Positions 19,584 to 28,345 of a stretch of 50,126 nucleotides of DNA are shown here, one piece after another. The notes under the pieces were generated by a model, which worked only from the letters and a program-made list of their open reading frames with translations, searched no databases and had not been told where the DNA came from. Made by a program: the position numbers and the translations under genes. The stretch is from a virus. Where the stretch lies: positions 1 to 50,126 of IMG/VR virus record IMGVR_UViG_3300005921_000003; one strand, 5' to 3'. Positions within the stretch are counted from its first letter, which is position 1, and the number at the start of each line of letters is the position of its first letter.

Positions 19584-20323
19584 GGTGTCTCCGGGCCATC
19601 CAGGCCCCAAAAATCTACGCCAGGCCGATTCAAGAGGTTGGCCTTGATATTATGGACCTGAGAGCGAAGCCACGATGCCGAGGCTTTGCAATTGGCGACG
19701 TTGACGCCGTTCGATATGTAGGCCGGGTCTAGCAGGGCAAGGTCCCAGCGCGAGTCGGGGTCGCCGCTTCCGACAAAGTACCCGAACTCGTCCGAGGCGG
19801 CTTGCGATGATGCCGCGCCACCGGGAACACCGTAGTCCACGGTTTGAATCGCCCGCTCGCCGTGGGTTGACACGACGTAAATCGGCCCGTTCTGAAGTTG
19901 CGCCGCCACGCTTGTTGGGAACGATTCGGCTGAATCGATGCTTTTGAGTTGGCAAATCCGGGCTATGATTCCAGCGTGAATCCAAGCGTGCGCGATCGTG
20001 TACGGGTTATCGCCAAAGTCGTCTGTGGTTGCCCGATCCATGCACATCGCGGCCACCTCGATATTTGAGGAGCCGTCGCGAGGGTCGGTGTTGAGGTCCC
20101 AAGTGCCGTAATCGTTCGGAGTTGAGAGCGAATCGTTTTTCCAAATGGCGAATTGCTGCCCGAGAGTCGCCCACGGAACGAGCCAAAACCCATTCGGGTT
20201 GTCGTGTAGTAGCCGCAGATTGTGCAGGTCGTATGGCGTGAATGTTCCGGTCAGCGCGAACTCCACATGGTAGGCGCGCAAGCGAACCGGAGGCGATGCC
20301 GACCAATGCCCGGTGACAAGCAC
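19580..20323 (-). CDS. Putative endolysin (peptidoglycan hydrolase, fold uncertain)
   Basis: 247 residues. The segment LRLLHDNPNGFWLVPWATLG, then GTWDLNTDPRDGSSNIEVAA and PYTIAHAWIHAGIIARICQL recalls the layout of amidase_2/PGRP-type lysins: early His, a tyrosine/asparagine middle, an IEV...M strand and a late helix with His. I cannot assign the zinc ligands with certainty. Flanked by membrane and coiled-coil proteins typical of lysis cassettes, and overlapping both neighbours by 1-4 bp. If not a lysin, it is a late protein of unknown role. Confidence 0.4.
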   Translation of the reverse strand: MLVTGHWSASPPVRLRAYHVEFALTGTFTPYDLHNLRLLHDNPNGFWLVPWATLGQQFAIWKNDSLSTPNDYGTWDLNTDPRDGSSNIEVAAMCMDRATTDDFGDNPYTIAHAWIHAGIIARICQLKSIDSAESFPTSVAAQLQNGPIYVVSTHGERAIQTVDYGVPGGAASSQAASDEFGYFVGSGDPDSRWDLALLDPAYISNGVNVANCKASASWLRSQVHNIKANLLNRPGVDFWGLDGPETP

Positions 20324-20643
20324 TACGATTGCGGCCCTTGCGATGGAATCGCTACGGCTACGACTTCGGGTTTTGGAGCGAGAGCCGTCATAAGCGCCGT
20401 GACCTGCGTTTGGAGATGTTGGTTTTGGATCCTCAGATCGGCGTTCACGGATTGCTCCGACACAACTTCTTGCTGTTTGGCCGCGAGGTTGCTGTTGACG
20501 GTCGTATGGATGATGTCGAGCTTGGCGTTACCTTGCGAGATTCGCGCGGTCATCAACGCACCGAACACGATGACAACCAATCCGATGACCCCGTTGACGG
20601 CTAGATAGAGCCACGGTAGCCACGAAGTGTAATCAACCGTCAT
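20323..20643 (-). CDS. Membrane/coiled-coil protein, spanin- or holin-like
   Basis: 106 residues. One N-terminal transmembrane helix (WLYLAVNGVIGLVVIVFGAL) followed by a helical, coiled-coil-like domain (AKLDIIHTTVNSNLAAKQQE, then QIQNQHLQTQVTAL-type LRIQNQHLQTQVTAL). This topology matches i-spanin (Rz-type) or antiholin proteins. It directly precedes the putative endolysin gene. Confidence 0.5.
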   Translation of the reverse strand: MTVDYTSWLPWLYLAVNGVIGLVVIVFGALMTARISQGNAKLDIIHTTVNSNLAAKQQEVVSEQSVNADLRIQNQHLQTQVTALMTALAPKPEVVAVAIPSQGPQS

Positions 20644-20759
20644 CGTCTGCCGTTTCGTTTCATTGCCACGGCAAAGAAGGCCAAGCCCGCAAGGAGCGCG
20701 AGCAATCCAAGGAAGGCAACTGTCGCTGCGATAGGCAGCGCGGCGTCAGAGTTCGGCAC
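20640..20759 (-). CDS. Membrane microprotein
   Basis: 39 residues from GTG 20759. A strong transmembrane helix (ATVAFLGLLALLAGLAFFAV) and a basic C-terminus (MKRNGRR). Overlaps the next gene by ATGA. The ATG reading at 20761 in another frame gives an unlikely protein and was not used. Holin candidate. Confidence 0.55.
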   Translation of the reverse strand: MPNSDAALPIAATVAFLGLLALLAGLAFFAVAMKRNGRR

Positions 20760-20760
20760 A

Positions 20761-20928
20761 TTACCGACTTAGGTGCAAGGCTGGCCCGAACACTTTCCAG
20801 CCGAGGATAAGGATAAGGATGAACGGAACGCCCCACGAGTACGGGGCAAACTGTGCGTTGCGTGAACTCCAAAATCCAAATACGAGGCAAACGATTGCCA
20901 AAATCCAAAACAGCAAACCAAGATCCAT
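20761..20928 (-). CDS. Two-helix membrane protein
   Basis: 55 residues: two hydrophobic helices (LGLLFWILAIVCLVFGFW and WGVPFILILILGWKVFG) separated by a short polar loop. A small phage or host membrane protein of this layout is common beside lysis genes; a class II holin is plausible. Preceded by GGAGAAAT. Confidence 0.6.
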   Translation of the reverse strand: MDLGLLFWILAIVCLVFGFWSSRNAQFAPYSWGVPFILILILGWKVFGPALHLSR

Positions 20929-20957
20929 TATAATTTCTCCTTTAGTCCGAGTGTCAT

Positions 20958-21368
20958 TTATATCCCCTCACAGGTGAAGGCGTAGTTGATCGTTGTGTTG
21001 GCCGGAATCGTCAGGCCGCTGGTATTGAGGAACGACCAGGCCACCTGGTTTCCGCTCAGAGGGTGCGCGTCCATCTCGACCGAGAAGTACACGACGCCGA
21101 TTTGCGTTGCCTGGCACGCATAGTAAGCGTTGCTAAACTGAGCCGCCGGAGGCCACGTTTTGTACGTCGTGAACAGACACTCGGCCAGCGGCGCGCAATC
21201 CGAGGCCGTAACCAGCGACGTGTGGTCGTGTATGACATGGAAGGTGGAGCCACAAAGCGTCCCGCTGTCGGTGTAGCACGGCAGCGTTCCGCTCGCCGCG
21301 TTTCGGATGTTCGGAGCGTGGAAGATGCCAAGAAGCGCGAGGGCTAGGAAGAGGCTAGTGAATCGCAT
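20958..21368 (-). CDS. Exported Cys-rich protein
   Basis: 136 residues. A signal peptide (MRFTSLFLALALLGIFHAP) precedes a beta-rich domain with six or more cysteines (LPCYTDSGTLCGS, SDCAPLAECLF, YACQ, FTCEG), likely disulphide-bonded outside the cytoplasm. Its ATG overlaps the stop of 21355-22908, so the two exported proteins are made together. Exclusion factor, secreted host-modifying protein or virion surface component are all possible. Confidence 0.6.
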   Translation of the reverse strand: MRFTSLFLALALLGIFHAPNIRNAASGTLPCYTDSGTLCGSTFHVIHDHTSLVTASDCAPLAECLFTTYKTWPPAAQFSNAYYACQATQIGVVYFSVEMDAHPLSGNQVAWSFLNTSGLTIPANTTINYAFTCEGI

Positions 21369-22908
21369 AGAACACCACGAACTTGCCCGCTGTTGTCGTG
21401 CCAGCCGTGACGCCGCAGAAGTTATAGGCCGTTGCGTTGTTTGGAATAATTAATGGAACTGCTGCTGGCGGCGGCATCCCCACGACACCAGAGGCGGCCA
21501 GCATGCCGCCAGCCCACCCGTTTAGCCAGCCTCCGCTCGTTGTACCCGGCGCCGTCGGAGCAGGCAAGAGTGTTACCGTGTTGGTCTGACAGGTCGCGCC
21601 TTGACCGTATTCATACTGAATGGTGTTAGTCGCGTTAGTTCCAGTACTCTGCCAAGTTGCAAGGCAAATATAAATGGACTGATTAGTTACTCCCGTTATG
21701 AGAAGCGTTGTAACGGCGGTTGAAATTGCCGCACTATTTGCAAACGTGTCACAGATCGGGGAAACGTAGGTCGCGCCGGTGCCGTACAGAATCGGTTGCA
21801 CGCCAGCCCACCCGCCGGGCGTAGCGGTTGGAAGAGTTACGCCAGGAGGGGGGGTTACCACCGGAATCGGCGAGGCGTTATCAACCGTCATGTGTAGGTT
21901 GGTTCCGGTTGCTTGACCGACGACCCACGGGCTCGTCACCTGAGAGGCGTTGACCGGGCAGTTAGTCGCAGCGGCACAACTCACCGGGGTCGTCGCAGCG
22001 GGGGCTGCGGCCTGAACGGTGTTCAGGAATCCCGATGAAGTGTTCGTGCAGGTATAGACTCCGTTGATCGGCGCGGGTGCCGTGCTCGGGCAAACCTGAA
22101 CGGTTCCAGGGAATAGACCCGGAGAAACCGTCGGAGCGGGAGCGGGAGTAGTTACCGGAATGGTCGCGGATGGATTCGGAATGTCTACATCCATCGCACC
22201 ATTTGAATCGCATTGATTCGCAATCGCGTTCCCCGCGGTCACGTTCGGGGTGGCCCCCGCTGGGACCATACAGGCGTTAAAGACAAAACTGTAAGGCGCT
22301 AGCGCTGGTGCTGCCGCTCCAGCCGACGCCGTTGGAAGCGGACCGGATGAAGGCGTTGCGGCAGCGCCAGGAGCCGCAGTATTGACGACCCATGGAGATG
22401 TTCCCTGAGTTACGACGCACCCTGGCGAGGCGCACGTAACGGTCGTGCTTCCACCGCCTCCGCCGCCCGGAGTCGGAGCCGCGGCAATCGCGCCGGAAGC
22501 CTTAAACGTAATGGTGACGCTCTGAGAGCCCCAGGTTGAGTCCGGGGCAATCTGCACGCAGTCCGCGTTGAGCGGCGTCACCTGATAAACCGTGCCAGAG
22601 GTCGGAGTAAACGGCTGCGCCTGAGTCGCGCCAGAAACGGTGCTAATCGTAGCAGGCGTCCAGCTAAACCCGTCGTTGCTAACCTGCGCGTCGATCGGCC
22701 CGGCACCCGTGGCCTGAAAGGTCGCCGAATTCTCGCCCCTCAACCCGCAGGCCCGGAGCGGCGGACTACCCGCGCTGGTAAAGGTCTGTGAGATTGGGCC
22801 GATTGCGGCGCTCTGCGCCTGCAGGGGCATCGGAGGCCATGTCCCGGCCACCAGCGCCAAGATGAGCGCGCTGACCGCAACGGGCAGGGCAAAGCGACGG
22901 ATATTCAT
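21355..22908 (-). CDS. Large exported beta-rich protein with SPWVV repeats
   Basis: 517 residues from ATG 22908, with GGAGG upstream. The longer start at 23052 was rejected. A Sec-type signal (FALPVAVSALILALVAGTW...LQAQS) is followed by a low-complexity Ala/Pro/Thr/Gly-rich, probably beta-structured chain. Two repeats share CA...C.V..[GQV]TSPWVV, the first preceded by a G6 run. Motifs such as QGTSPWVV are frequent in phage tail-fibre and receptor-binding proteins. A signal peptide on such a protein is unusual. It sits between internal virion proteins and lysis genes. Confidence 0.6.
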   Translation of the reverse strand: MNIRRFALPVAVSALILALVAGTWPPMPLQAQSAAIGPISQTFTSAGSPPLRACGLRGENSATFQATGAGPIDAQVSNDGFSWTPATISTVSGATQAQPFTPTSGTVYQVTPLNADCVQIAPDSTWGSQSVTITFKASGAIAAAPTPGGGGGGSTTVTCASPGCVVTQGTSPWVVNTAAPGAAATPSSGPLPTASAGAAAPALAPYSFVFNACMVPAGATPNVTAGNAIANQCDSNGAMDVDIPNPSATIPVTTPAPAPTVSPGLFPGTVQVCPSTAPAPINGVYTCTNTSSGFLNTVQAAAPAATTPVSCAAATNCPVNASQVTSPWVVGQATGTNLHMTVDNASPIPVVTPPPGVTLPTATPGGWAGVQPILYGTGATYVSPICDTFANSAAISTAVTTLLITGVTNQSIYICLATWQSTGTNATNTIQYEYGQGATCQTNTVTLLPAPTAPGTTSGGWLNGWAGGMLAASGVVGMPPPAAVPLIIPNNATAYNFCGVTAGTTTAGKFVVFYAIH

Positions 22909-22939
22909 TCGGACCTCCTCGCGTAGTTTAACATGGGGG

Positions 22940-25822
22940 TTACTTCGTAAAATCCATCCCGCCACCAGGGCGAGGCGTCGCAACTGGTAACGGGGTAGGA
23001 GCAGGCTGCGGTGGAGTGTATTGCGCGCGCATACCCTGCCGCATGGCCTCATTGAGAAGGCCCCTCCATTGGAACCGACTCATGCCGTTGGCCTCCAAAA
23101 TCGTTTGAGCTTGTGGAATTCCCGAAAGCGCCGACATGAGCAAGAAGCCAAAATCAAGGTTCCCGTTCGGGAGACGCTTCGGTAGCCACGCTTGGCCGTA
23201 GGTCGCCCAATGCGACGGTTTAAGACCTGGGGCGAGGATGTCCTGTGCCGCGTTGAGCCCTGCAGCAATCGGGATCCCGAGCGAACCTCTAAGGTAGTCC
23301 CCAACTCCGGACACTGGAAAAGTTCGACCGCTGGTGCTTGTTTCTGATCCGAAGTTAAAGAGACGCCCCACCTCGGCCGTCGGCATGAATGCTTCCCAGC
23401 CTGGTTGCCCCGGCTCAGGCTTATCGCCATACATCACGCCGCCTGTCGCGCGGTTGAGCGTTGCGGCCTGGAACGGTCGGCGTAACACGCCACCAGCCAC
23501 CGCTCCAGGGATTCCTCCGCGGTAGGTCCCGAACGGAGCGATATACCGCATCCCCTTCTGCAAGGGCGTACGGTACTGATAATCAACGAGCCGTTTTTCG
23601 GCAAGGCCACCGGCGCGTAGTCCCTGCGCTTCACCGTGTTCAACGAGATACTCAGCATACTTTTGACGGATCGCTTCCGATACGGCCCACACGAGATTGT
23701 TATTCAGCTTCGACCATTTGCTGAGTATCGGGACAGACTTGCCACCGACGCCTGGGACCCATTCGGGGAACTGCTGGAAAAATGGCTTGCGCTCTGAGAA
23801 CGAGCCTACGCCCGCTCCGAGCTTTCTTCCTGGAGCGGTAAGACTCGCATACTCTTTGAGGTCGCCGCTATTCTGCGCCTTAAAGATTTTGGCACCTAGG
23901 GCGATAACATCTTTGAAGAACTTCGGCTGATGTTCGATTGGAACGACGTTCATCGCCATGTTGGCTTCGTTCCAAGCGTGACCAGGCGACAAGGACACAA
24001 GCGCTGCACGAGGCAAGCCTACCGCAGCTCGCATAATATCCCCAGCCCATTGTTCGGGAGTACGACGCTTCCCGGTTGCTCGGACTTCACTCCCAAAGAG
24101 TTTTTCTATTTCGGGGTCGTTCAATAGTTCCGGAATCGCTTCGTTCAGAACGCGCGTTTGAACCTGACGGTTAAGGTTCGGAGCTAGGCCCTTCTTGAAC
24201 CCTCGTTCAAGTTGCTTAGCGTTTCTGAACTTAACGTCAGGGCGCTCGTTCGTTAAACGTGGGTTTCTAAGCTCAGCAGGATTAGAACTGTATCCTTCAC
24301 GGCCTAAAGGATCACCGAGATCCTCGTGAGCCATCGGCATATAGTTTTGACGAAAATGAACGAGTCCGCCCTCTTGCTGTTTGCTAACGACGCCGAGCAC
24401 TTTGAGATACGCTTCGCGGACCTTCTCCATCCGTTCAATCTCGGCTTGGTTTTTGGGAACCATATTGTAGCGCGGTGCGGGGGGCAACTCGCGAACCTCG
24501 TCTCCACCCGCACCGGAATACTTCTTTCGTAGGGCTTCCTGAACGTATCCAAGCCGATCGGACAGATGCTCCGGCAACTTCTTGGCAAGCTCCAGACCCG
24601 TCAACGCCTTACTGAAGGCGGCTTTATCCTCCGGCGTCATATCAGCAGTCACGGTATCGTAGGCCACCTTGGGATCCACCAAGGGCTGCTCGAACGGAAC
24701 GACCCTCTGGCGCGGCTGAGGCTCGCCATACGGCGTCCTTACGCGCTCTCCAGGCTCAGGTACGACAGGCTCTTTTCCTGACTTAAAATAGGACGCCACC
24801 TCGTCGCGTAACGACGCATCTGGAATCTGAGTCCGTAACGCATAAGCAGTTATTGCACGCTGGCCTTCATGGAAGTCCATTGCGGTGAGCGAACGCAGTA
24901 GACGATATGCCGTCTGTTCACGAGGCGTCATTGGCTTTAGCGGTACGTGCTCACTATAACGCGCTTCCCCGTCAAGCTGCTGAATGACGCGGAGTTTCTC
25001 TGCGTCGGTCAGCGCTGCTCCGGGTTCCTTGACGGTCATCTTGACGGGCCGACCGTTTTTGTTCTTGAGGGTTTTCTGCTTGACTCCGTTCACGATCTCA
25101 TCAATGCGACGGTCAACGTGTTGCTCCCAGCGCTGCCCTTCAGCCGTTGCCGAGTGTCCAGCACCCTGAGCCGTTTCGACGTCCGCTAAGCCTTTGCCAA
25201 TATCGCCGGCAGCGGCTCCACGTGCAGCGGCAACCGTTCCGCCCCACGGCCCAAGATACTTATAGATGAGTTTTCCAGCGTGAGTATTGTTCAAAACCTT
25301 GGCAACACCAGCACGGGCAGTAGCGCGTAGTCCCGTTACCGCCGCAGTCTTACCGAGAGCACCTCCCCCAAAGGTTTCCCACGTAAGCGGGTCGAGCGGC
25401 AACCACATGGCCGCGTCGATAAGGTTGTTTCCAAGTTCATTTGCCTTGTGCTGAAATGCGTCCAAGGGTTTGATTCCGGTATCCGGAGCGTGCCAATCGT
25501 GCAGCGCTTGAAGCGGAGGAATCTTATGGCGCAACGCCTCTGTCTGAGCCTCGTAGCCGGTTTTACCCGTGTATAAACGAGCCGTACGTTCACGCTGAAA
25601 GTCAAGTGCTTGGGAGGCTCCAGTTACCAGCTTCCCCGCGGCTGCCGTTGCCTGGTCGCCGAGTGGATCTGACGCTTCTGCCATGTGGTGAAAGCGCCGA
25701 AATCCGACCGGATCAAGAAACGGGTTCGGCCCTGTTGGCGGAGTCGTCGCGCTTGGTGCTGTGCCAAGAGTAGGCGGCTTGGTCGCCGTTGGAGTCGGAG
25801 CATCTTTTGTAAAGTCCGTCAT
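22940..25822 (-). CDS. Large internal virion (DNA-ejection) protein
   Basis: 960 residues, the largest protein here. Pro/Thr-rich N-terminus, long helical middle and no recognisable enzyme motif. Starts MTDFTK and ends MDFTK, so the same short motif is at both ends. The position, after tail-tube, connector and smaller internal proteins and next to the LAS peptidase, is that of podovirus ejection proteins (T7 gp16, P22 gp16/gp20-like roles). It probably enters the host with the DNA. I rely on context and size, not on a specific family match. Confidence 0.6.
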   Translation of the reverse strand: MTDFTKDAPTPTATKPPTLGTAPSATTPPTGPNPFLDPVGFRRFHHMAEASDPLGDQATAAAGKLVTGASQALDFQRERTARLYTGKTGYEAQTEALRHKIPPLQALHDWHAPDTGIKPLDAFQHKANELGNNLIDAAMWLPLDPLTWETFGGGALGKTAAVTGLRATARAGVAKVLNNTHAGKLIYKYLGPWGGTVAAARGAAAGDIGKGLADVETAQGAGHSATAEGQRWEQHVDRRIDEIVNGVKQKTLKNKNGRPVKMTVKEPGAALTDAEKLRVIQQLDGEARYSEHVPLKPMTPREQTAYRLLRSLTAMDFHEGQRAITAYALRTQIPDASLRDEVASYFKSGKEPVVPEPGERVRTPYGEPQPRQRVVPFEQPLVDPKVAYDTVTADMTPEDKAAFSKALTGLELAKKLPEHLSDRLGYVQEALRKKYSGAGGDEVRELPPAPRYNMVPKNQAEIERMEKVREAYLKVLGVVSKQQEGGLVHFRQNYMPMAHEDLGDPLGREGYSSNPAELRNPRLTNERPDVKFRNAKQLERGFKKGLAPNLNRQVQTRVLNEAIPELLNDPEIEKLFGSEVRATGKRRTPEQWAGDIMRAAVGLPRAALVSLSPGHAWNEANMAMNVVPIEHQPKFFKDVIALGAKIFKAQNSGDLKEYASLTAPGRKLGAGVGSFSERKPFFQQFPEWVPGVGGKSVPILSKWSKLNNNLVWAVSEAIRQKYAEYLVEHGEAQGLRAGGLAEKRLVDYQYRTPLQKGMRYIAPFGTYRGGIPGAVAGGVLRRPFQAATLNRATGGVMYGDKPEPGQPGWEAFMPTAEVGRLFNFGSETSTSGRTFPVSGVGDYLRGSLGIPIAAGLNAAQDILAPGLKPSHWATYGQAWLPKRLPNGNLDFGFLLMSALSGIPQAQTILEANGMSRFQWRGLLNEAMRQGMRAQYTPPQPAPTPLPVATPRPGGGMDFTK

Positions 25823-26151
25823 TAGAGCGGCCCGAACGCCTGCAGGTGAACATGGAATCCGGTGCCGGGATCATCAAATACGTCAACGCCGTAATTCTGT
25901 CCATACTGTTTCAATTGCGCGAACGCTTCTTGCCCGACATATTCTGCTCCGGTGCCGATGTGCTTCCACCGTCCGCTCTGGATTTGGTCGATAAGCCATT
26001 GCCAGGATTGCGGAGTTTTGTCGCCTGAAACGTCAACGGCAGCTCCATGCGCGTGTCCCCAGCCTTTATGTCCGCCCGATATGAGCGATGTTACCTGCCA
26101 CCCGTTAGGAAGCGTAAGGCCACTCATCGACTGTTGAAGTTCCGGACTCAC
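25822..26151 (-). CDS. LAS-type peptidoglycan peptidase (M15-like)
   Basis: 109 residues from GTG 26151. SGGHKGWGHAHGAAVDVSGD gives the H-x(n)-D zinc signature (HAHGAAVD), and GTGFHVHLQ supplies the HxH ligand/base. This is the LAS (lysostaphin/D-Ala-D-Ala/sonic) metallopeptidase signature. Probably a virion-associated enzyme that opens the peptidoglycan during DNA entry, since it sits between the ejection-protein genes, or an accessory endolysin. The reading frame is open upstream of the GTG with protein-like residues (IVPVGLRGEFSEV), so the real start may be a non-standard codon such as CTG 26172. Confidence 0.7.
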   Translation of the reverse strand: MSPELQQSMSGLTLPNGWQVTSLISGGHKGWGHAHGAAVDVSGDKTPQSWQWLIDQIQSGRWKHIGTGAEYVGQEAFAQLKQYGQNYGVDVFDDPGTGFHVHLQAFGPL

Positions 26152-26174
26152 TTCGGAGAACTCGCCTCGCAGCC

Positions 26175-27263
26175 CTACTGGAACGATTGAGGCACTGCCG
26201 GAGGGTTTCCGCCGGCGTCGCTTCCTCCGTAGGTTACGCTTGGACGCTGGTGGTAAAGGTTTTGCAGCCCCTGCTGGTCTTGCGTGTAGCGCGTGGCTGC
26301 GTCACCCGCGCGCTGGAACAAATCAATCGCTTCCCCGATTTGATCCTGGCTATAGCCGGACTTTGAAAACTTGTCGATCGCCGTGCTTGCAGCCGTCTGC
26401 GGATCACGAGCCGTAAGGATTGAGTGGACCGTCTCGTTGACGTCCATCTTCCACTGACCCATATTGGGGTTCACCTGATTCAGTGGAACCAGTTGTCCCT
26501 GCGCGTTCCTGGCCGTTTTCCCTTGGGACGCAGCCGTATTTGCTCCGTTGAGTTTCCCGAGGCTTGAACTCATCGCTCCGGTAAGAGACGAAATATCCCG
26601 ACGGTCGGACTGAACCGCTTGATTAGCCTGCGTTATTTGCGATTTCCAATCCTGGAACGCTTGCTGCTGGCCCTCGCGTTGTGAAACGGCGGCCTCGCCC
26701 ATAATCGTTCGGCTAAGCGTGGCGTTCTCGCTCTTATCCATCCTCGCTATATCTTGCTTATCTCGAAGGTTGGTAAGGATAAGCTCACGGTTGAACGTTG
26801 CCGCCTCATTTTGTGCGCGAAGAATCTCTTGCTGGATTCCAGCCGCGAGATTCCCGTAGATGTTCGCTTTGTCGGTTCTCCCCTCTTCAGCGAATCCAGA
26901 GGCAAGCCGTGTGTAGTGCGCGATCATATCCTGCGGCGTTACCTGATAGTGCGTCCCGACCTTTCCAGGAACGATACGCTGCTCGTCGGGTAATGGCGCA
27001 AACGGCTTTCCACCCGTAAACTCAAGTGTATTAGGGTCCCATTGTGCGCTGGCTGGATTGATGCCGCGCGCTCGTAAGGCTTGGTCCTGAGCCGCCTTGA
27101 GGGTCGCCGCTTGTAACGCCTCTTCGCGCTGGCGATATTGCTTCTCAGCGTCGATCTGCTCTTGCGTCTGCCTGCTTTGAATTTGCGCTTGCTCATTTTG
27201 AAAGCGCTGCTGACGGCCTTGGCCGTAGCCTCCTAGGCCATAGAGCAATGCGGTGAACGCCAT
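26175..27263 (-). CDS. Internal virion protein, helical
   Basis: 362 residues, Gln/Ala-rich and strongly helical (QGRQQRFQNEQAQIQSRQTQ; later AVQSDRRDISSLTGAMSSSL). Similar Gln-rich, coiled-coil proteins beside the tail genes of podoviruses are ejected with the DNA. Ends in TAG 24 nt before the peptidase GTG. The assignment is by composition and context. Confidence 0.55.
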   Translation of the reverse strand: MAFTALLYGLGGYGQGRQQRFQNEQAQIQSRQTQEQIDAEKQYRQREEALQAATLKAAQDQALRARGINPASAQWDPNTLEFTGGKPFAPLPDEQRIVPGKVGTHYQVTPQDMIAHYTRLASGFAEEGRTDKANIYGNLAAGIQQEILRAQNEAATFNRELILTNLRDKQDIARMDKSENATLSRTIMGEAAVSQREGQQQAFQDWKSQITQANQAVQSDRRDISSLTGAMSSSLGKLNGANTAASQGKTARNAQGQLVPLNQVNPNMGQWKMDVNETVHSILTARDPQTAASTAIDKFSKSGYSQDQIGEAIDLFQRAGDAATRYTQDQQGLQNLYHQRPSVTYGGSDAGGNPPAVPQSFQ

Positions 27264-27832
27264 TAGTACGGACTCGGCGGGGCGGGTTGCGACCCATAGT
27301 AATCGTTCGAGTTTGGCCCCGGGCCGGTCCCGATTTGTTCCGGCGTAGGCATACCACCACTAAAATTAAGCGAAGCTGGGGGCTGCGAACCGGTCAATCC
27401 AGTCGGCGGCATCCCGGCCGCCATCGAACCTGCGGCGCTGATCGCCTGGTAGAAATTGTTAATCGCGTCTTGGTACGAATTGGCCTGAGCGCTCGGCATT
27501 TGCGAGTAGACCCCGGCCGCACCAGCGAGCCCTTGAGAGAAGAGCGGCGCGTCGGCACCGGCGATAACGCCGGATTGCTGAGCACCGAGGTTCCCGAAAT
27601 TGTATTGACCGGCTCCGCTGCCAGCGAGTCCCTTGGCGGCAAGCGAGTCAACCATCTGCTGGTCCTGAGTTTGGAATTGGTTTTGAAGTGCGCGATTCTG
27701 CTCTTTTGTGAAAGTGCTCGTCGCGCTCGGACCATACAGGTTGTAAATGTCATTCGCGGCGTTTGTGTAGTAACTGCCGGTATTGTTCGCCGCGCTGGGA
27801 GCTCCTGAAAGCCATCCAAGGAGCTGCGTCAT
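27263..27832 (-). CDS. Internal virion-like protein
   Basis: 189 residues, Ala/Gly/Gln/Asn-rich. It contains EQNRALQNQFQTQDQQMVDSLAAKG, a helix found in phage internal or ejection proteins. ATG shares a base pair with the stop of the upstream gene (27832). It forms the first of three adjacent ejection-type genes (27263, 26175, 22940), like gp14-gp15-gp16 in T7-like phages. Confidence 0.55.
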   Translation of the reverse strand: MTQLLGWLSGAPSAANNTGSYYTNAANDIYNLYGPSATSTFTKEQNRALQNQFQTQDQQMVDSLAAKGLAGSGAGQYNFGNLGAQQSGVIAGADAPLFSQGLAGAAGVYSQMPSAQANSYQDAINNFYQAISAAGSMAAGMPPTGLTGSQPPASLNFSGGMPTPEQIGTGPGPNSNDYYGSQPAPPSPY

Positions 27833-28344
27833 TAGGCGTTCTCCATTGTGATACGGGAAACGCGCAAGCCGGTGCGTTCGAGCGCCTCGCGCAACTGCAC
27901 GTTGTCGAGGTCGAAGGTACCCATAAACCGGCGGTTTTTAGTCAGCGCCTCGACGCGCATATATTCAACCAGTTCAAAGCACGCTCGAGGCGTTCCGGAC
28001 AAGGAAACGCACTCGCGAACCTCGGCGCTAGAATGGTAGTCGTACACGTCGCGGTAAGCCGAAACCCCCGCTACCTTGCGGAAGCCATGCTCATCAACGC
28101 GATCCCCCTCCCACTCGCACAGCCATACGAACTTCGTTACGTCGTCAAGTGTCGGCCGGCGGAACCCAAGCCCCTCGGGATCTGGTTCAGTCGGACACTT
28201 CGGAAGCTTTCCTCCGTCGTAGAGCAAATTCACGAGCAACGGAGGGACCTCCGAAATGGTTCGCTTGGGCGGACTTGCGGCCAGCATAGTCGCAGTATTC
28301 GTCCCCGAAGAACCCGTCACGACTGGAGAAGTTGAGGGAGCCAT
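27832..28344 (-). CDS. Structural or tail-associated hypothetical protein
   Basis: 170 residues from ATG 28344. A low-complexity N-terminus (MAPSTSPVVTGSSGTNTA) leads into a charged alpha/beta domain (TKFVWLCEWEGDRVDEHGFR, then YMRVEALTKNRRFMGTFDLD). Not a recognised family. The context is between the tail tube and the ejection proteins. Its first 14 coding bases nearly match a 14-mer repeated at 39016 and 42703. Confidence 0.55.
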   Translation of the reverse strand: MAPSTSPVVTGSSGTNTATMLAASPPKRTISEVPPLLVNLLYDGGKLPKCPTEPDPEGLGFRRPTLDDVTKFVWLCEWEGDRVDEHGFRKVAGVSAYRDVYDYHSSAEVRECVSLSGTPRACFELVEYMRVEALTKNRRFMGTFDLDNVQLREALERTGLRVSRITMENA

Positions 28345-28345
28345 G

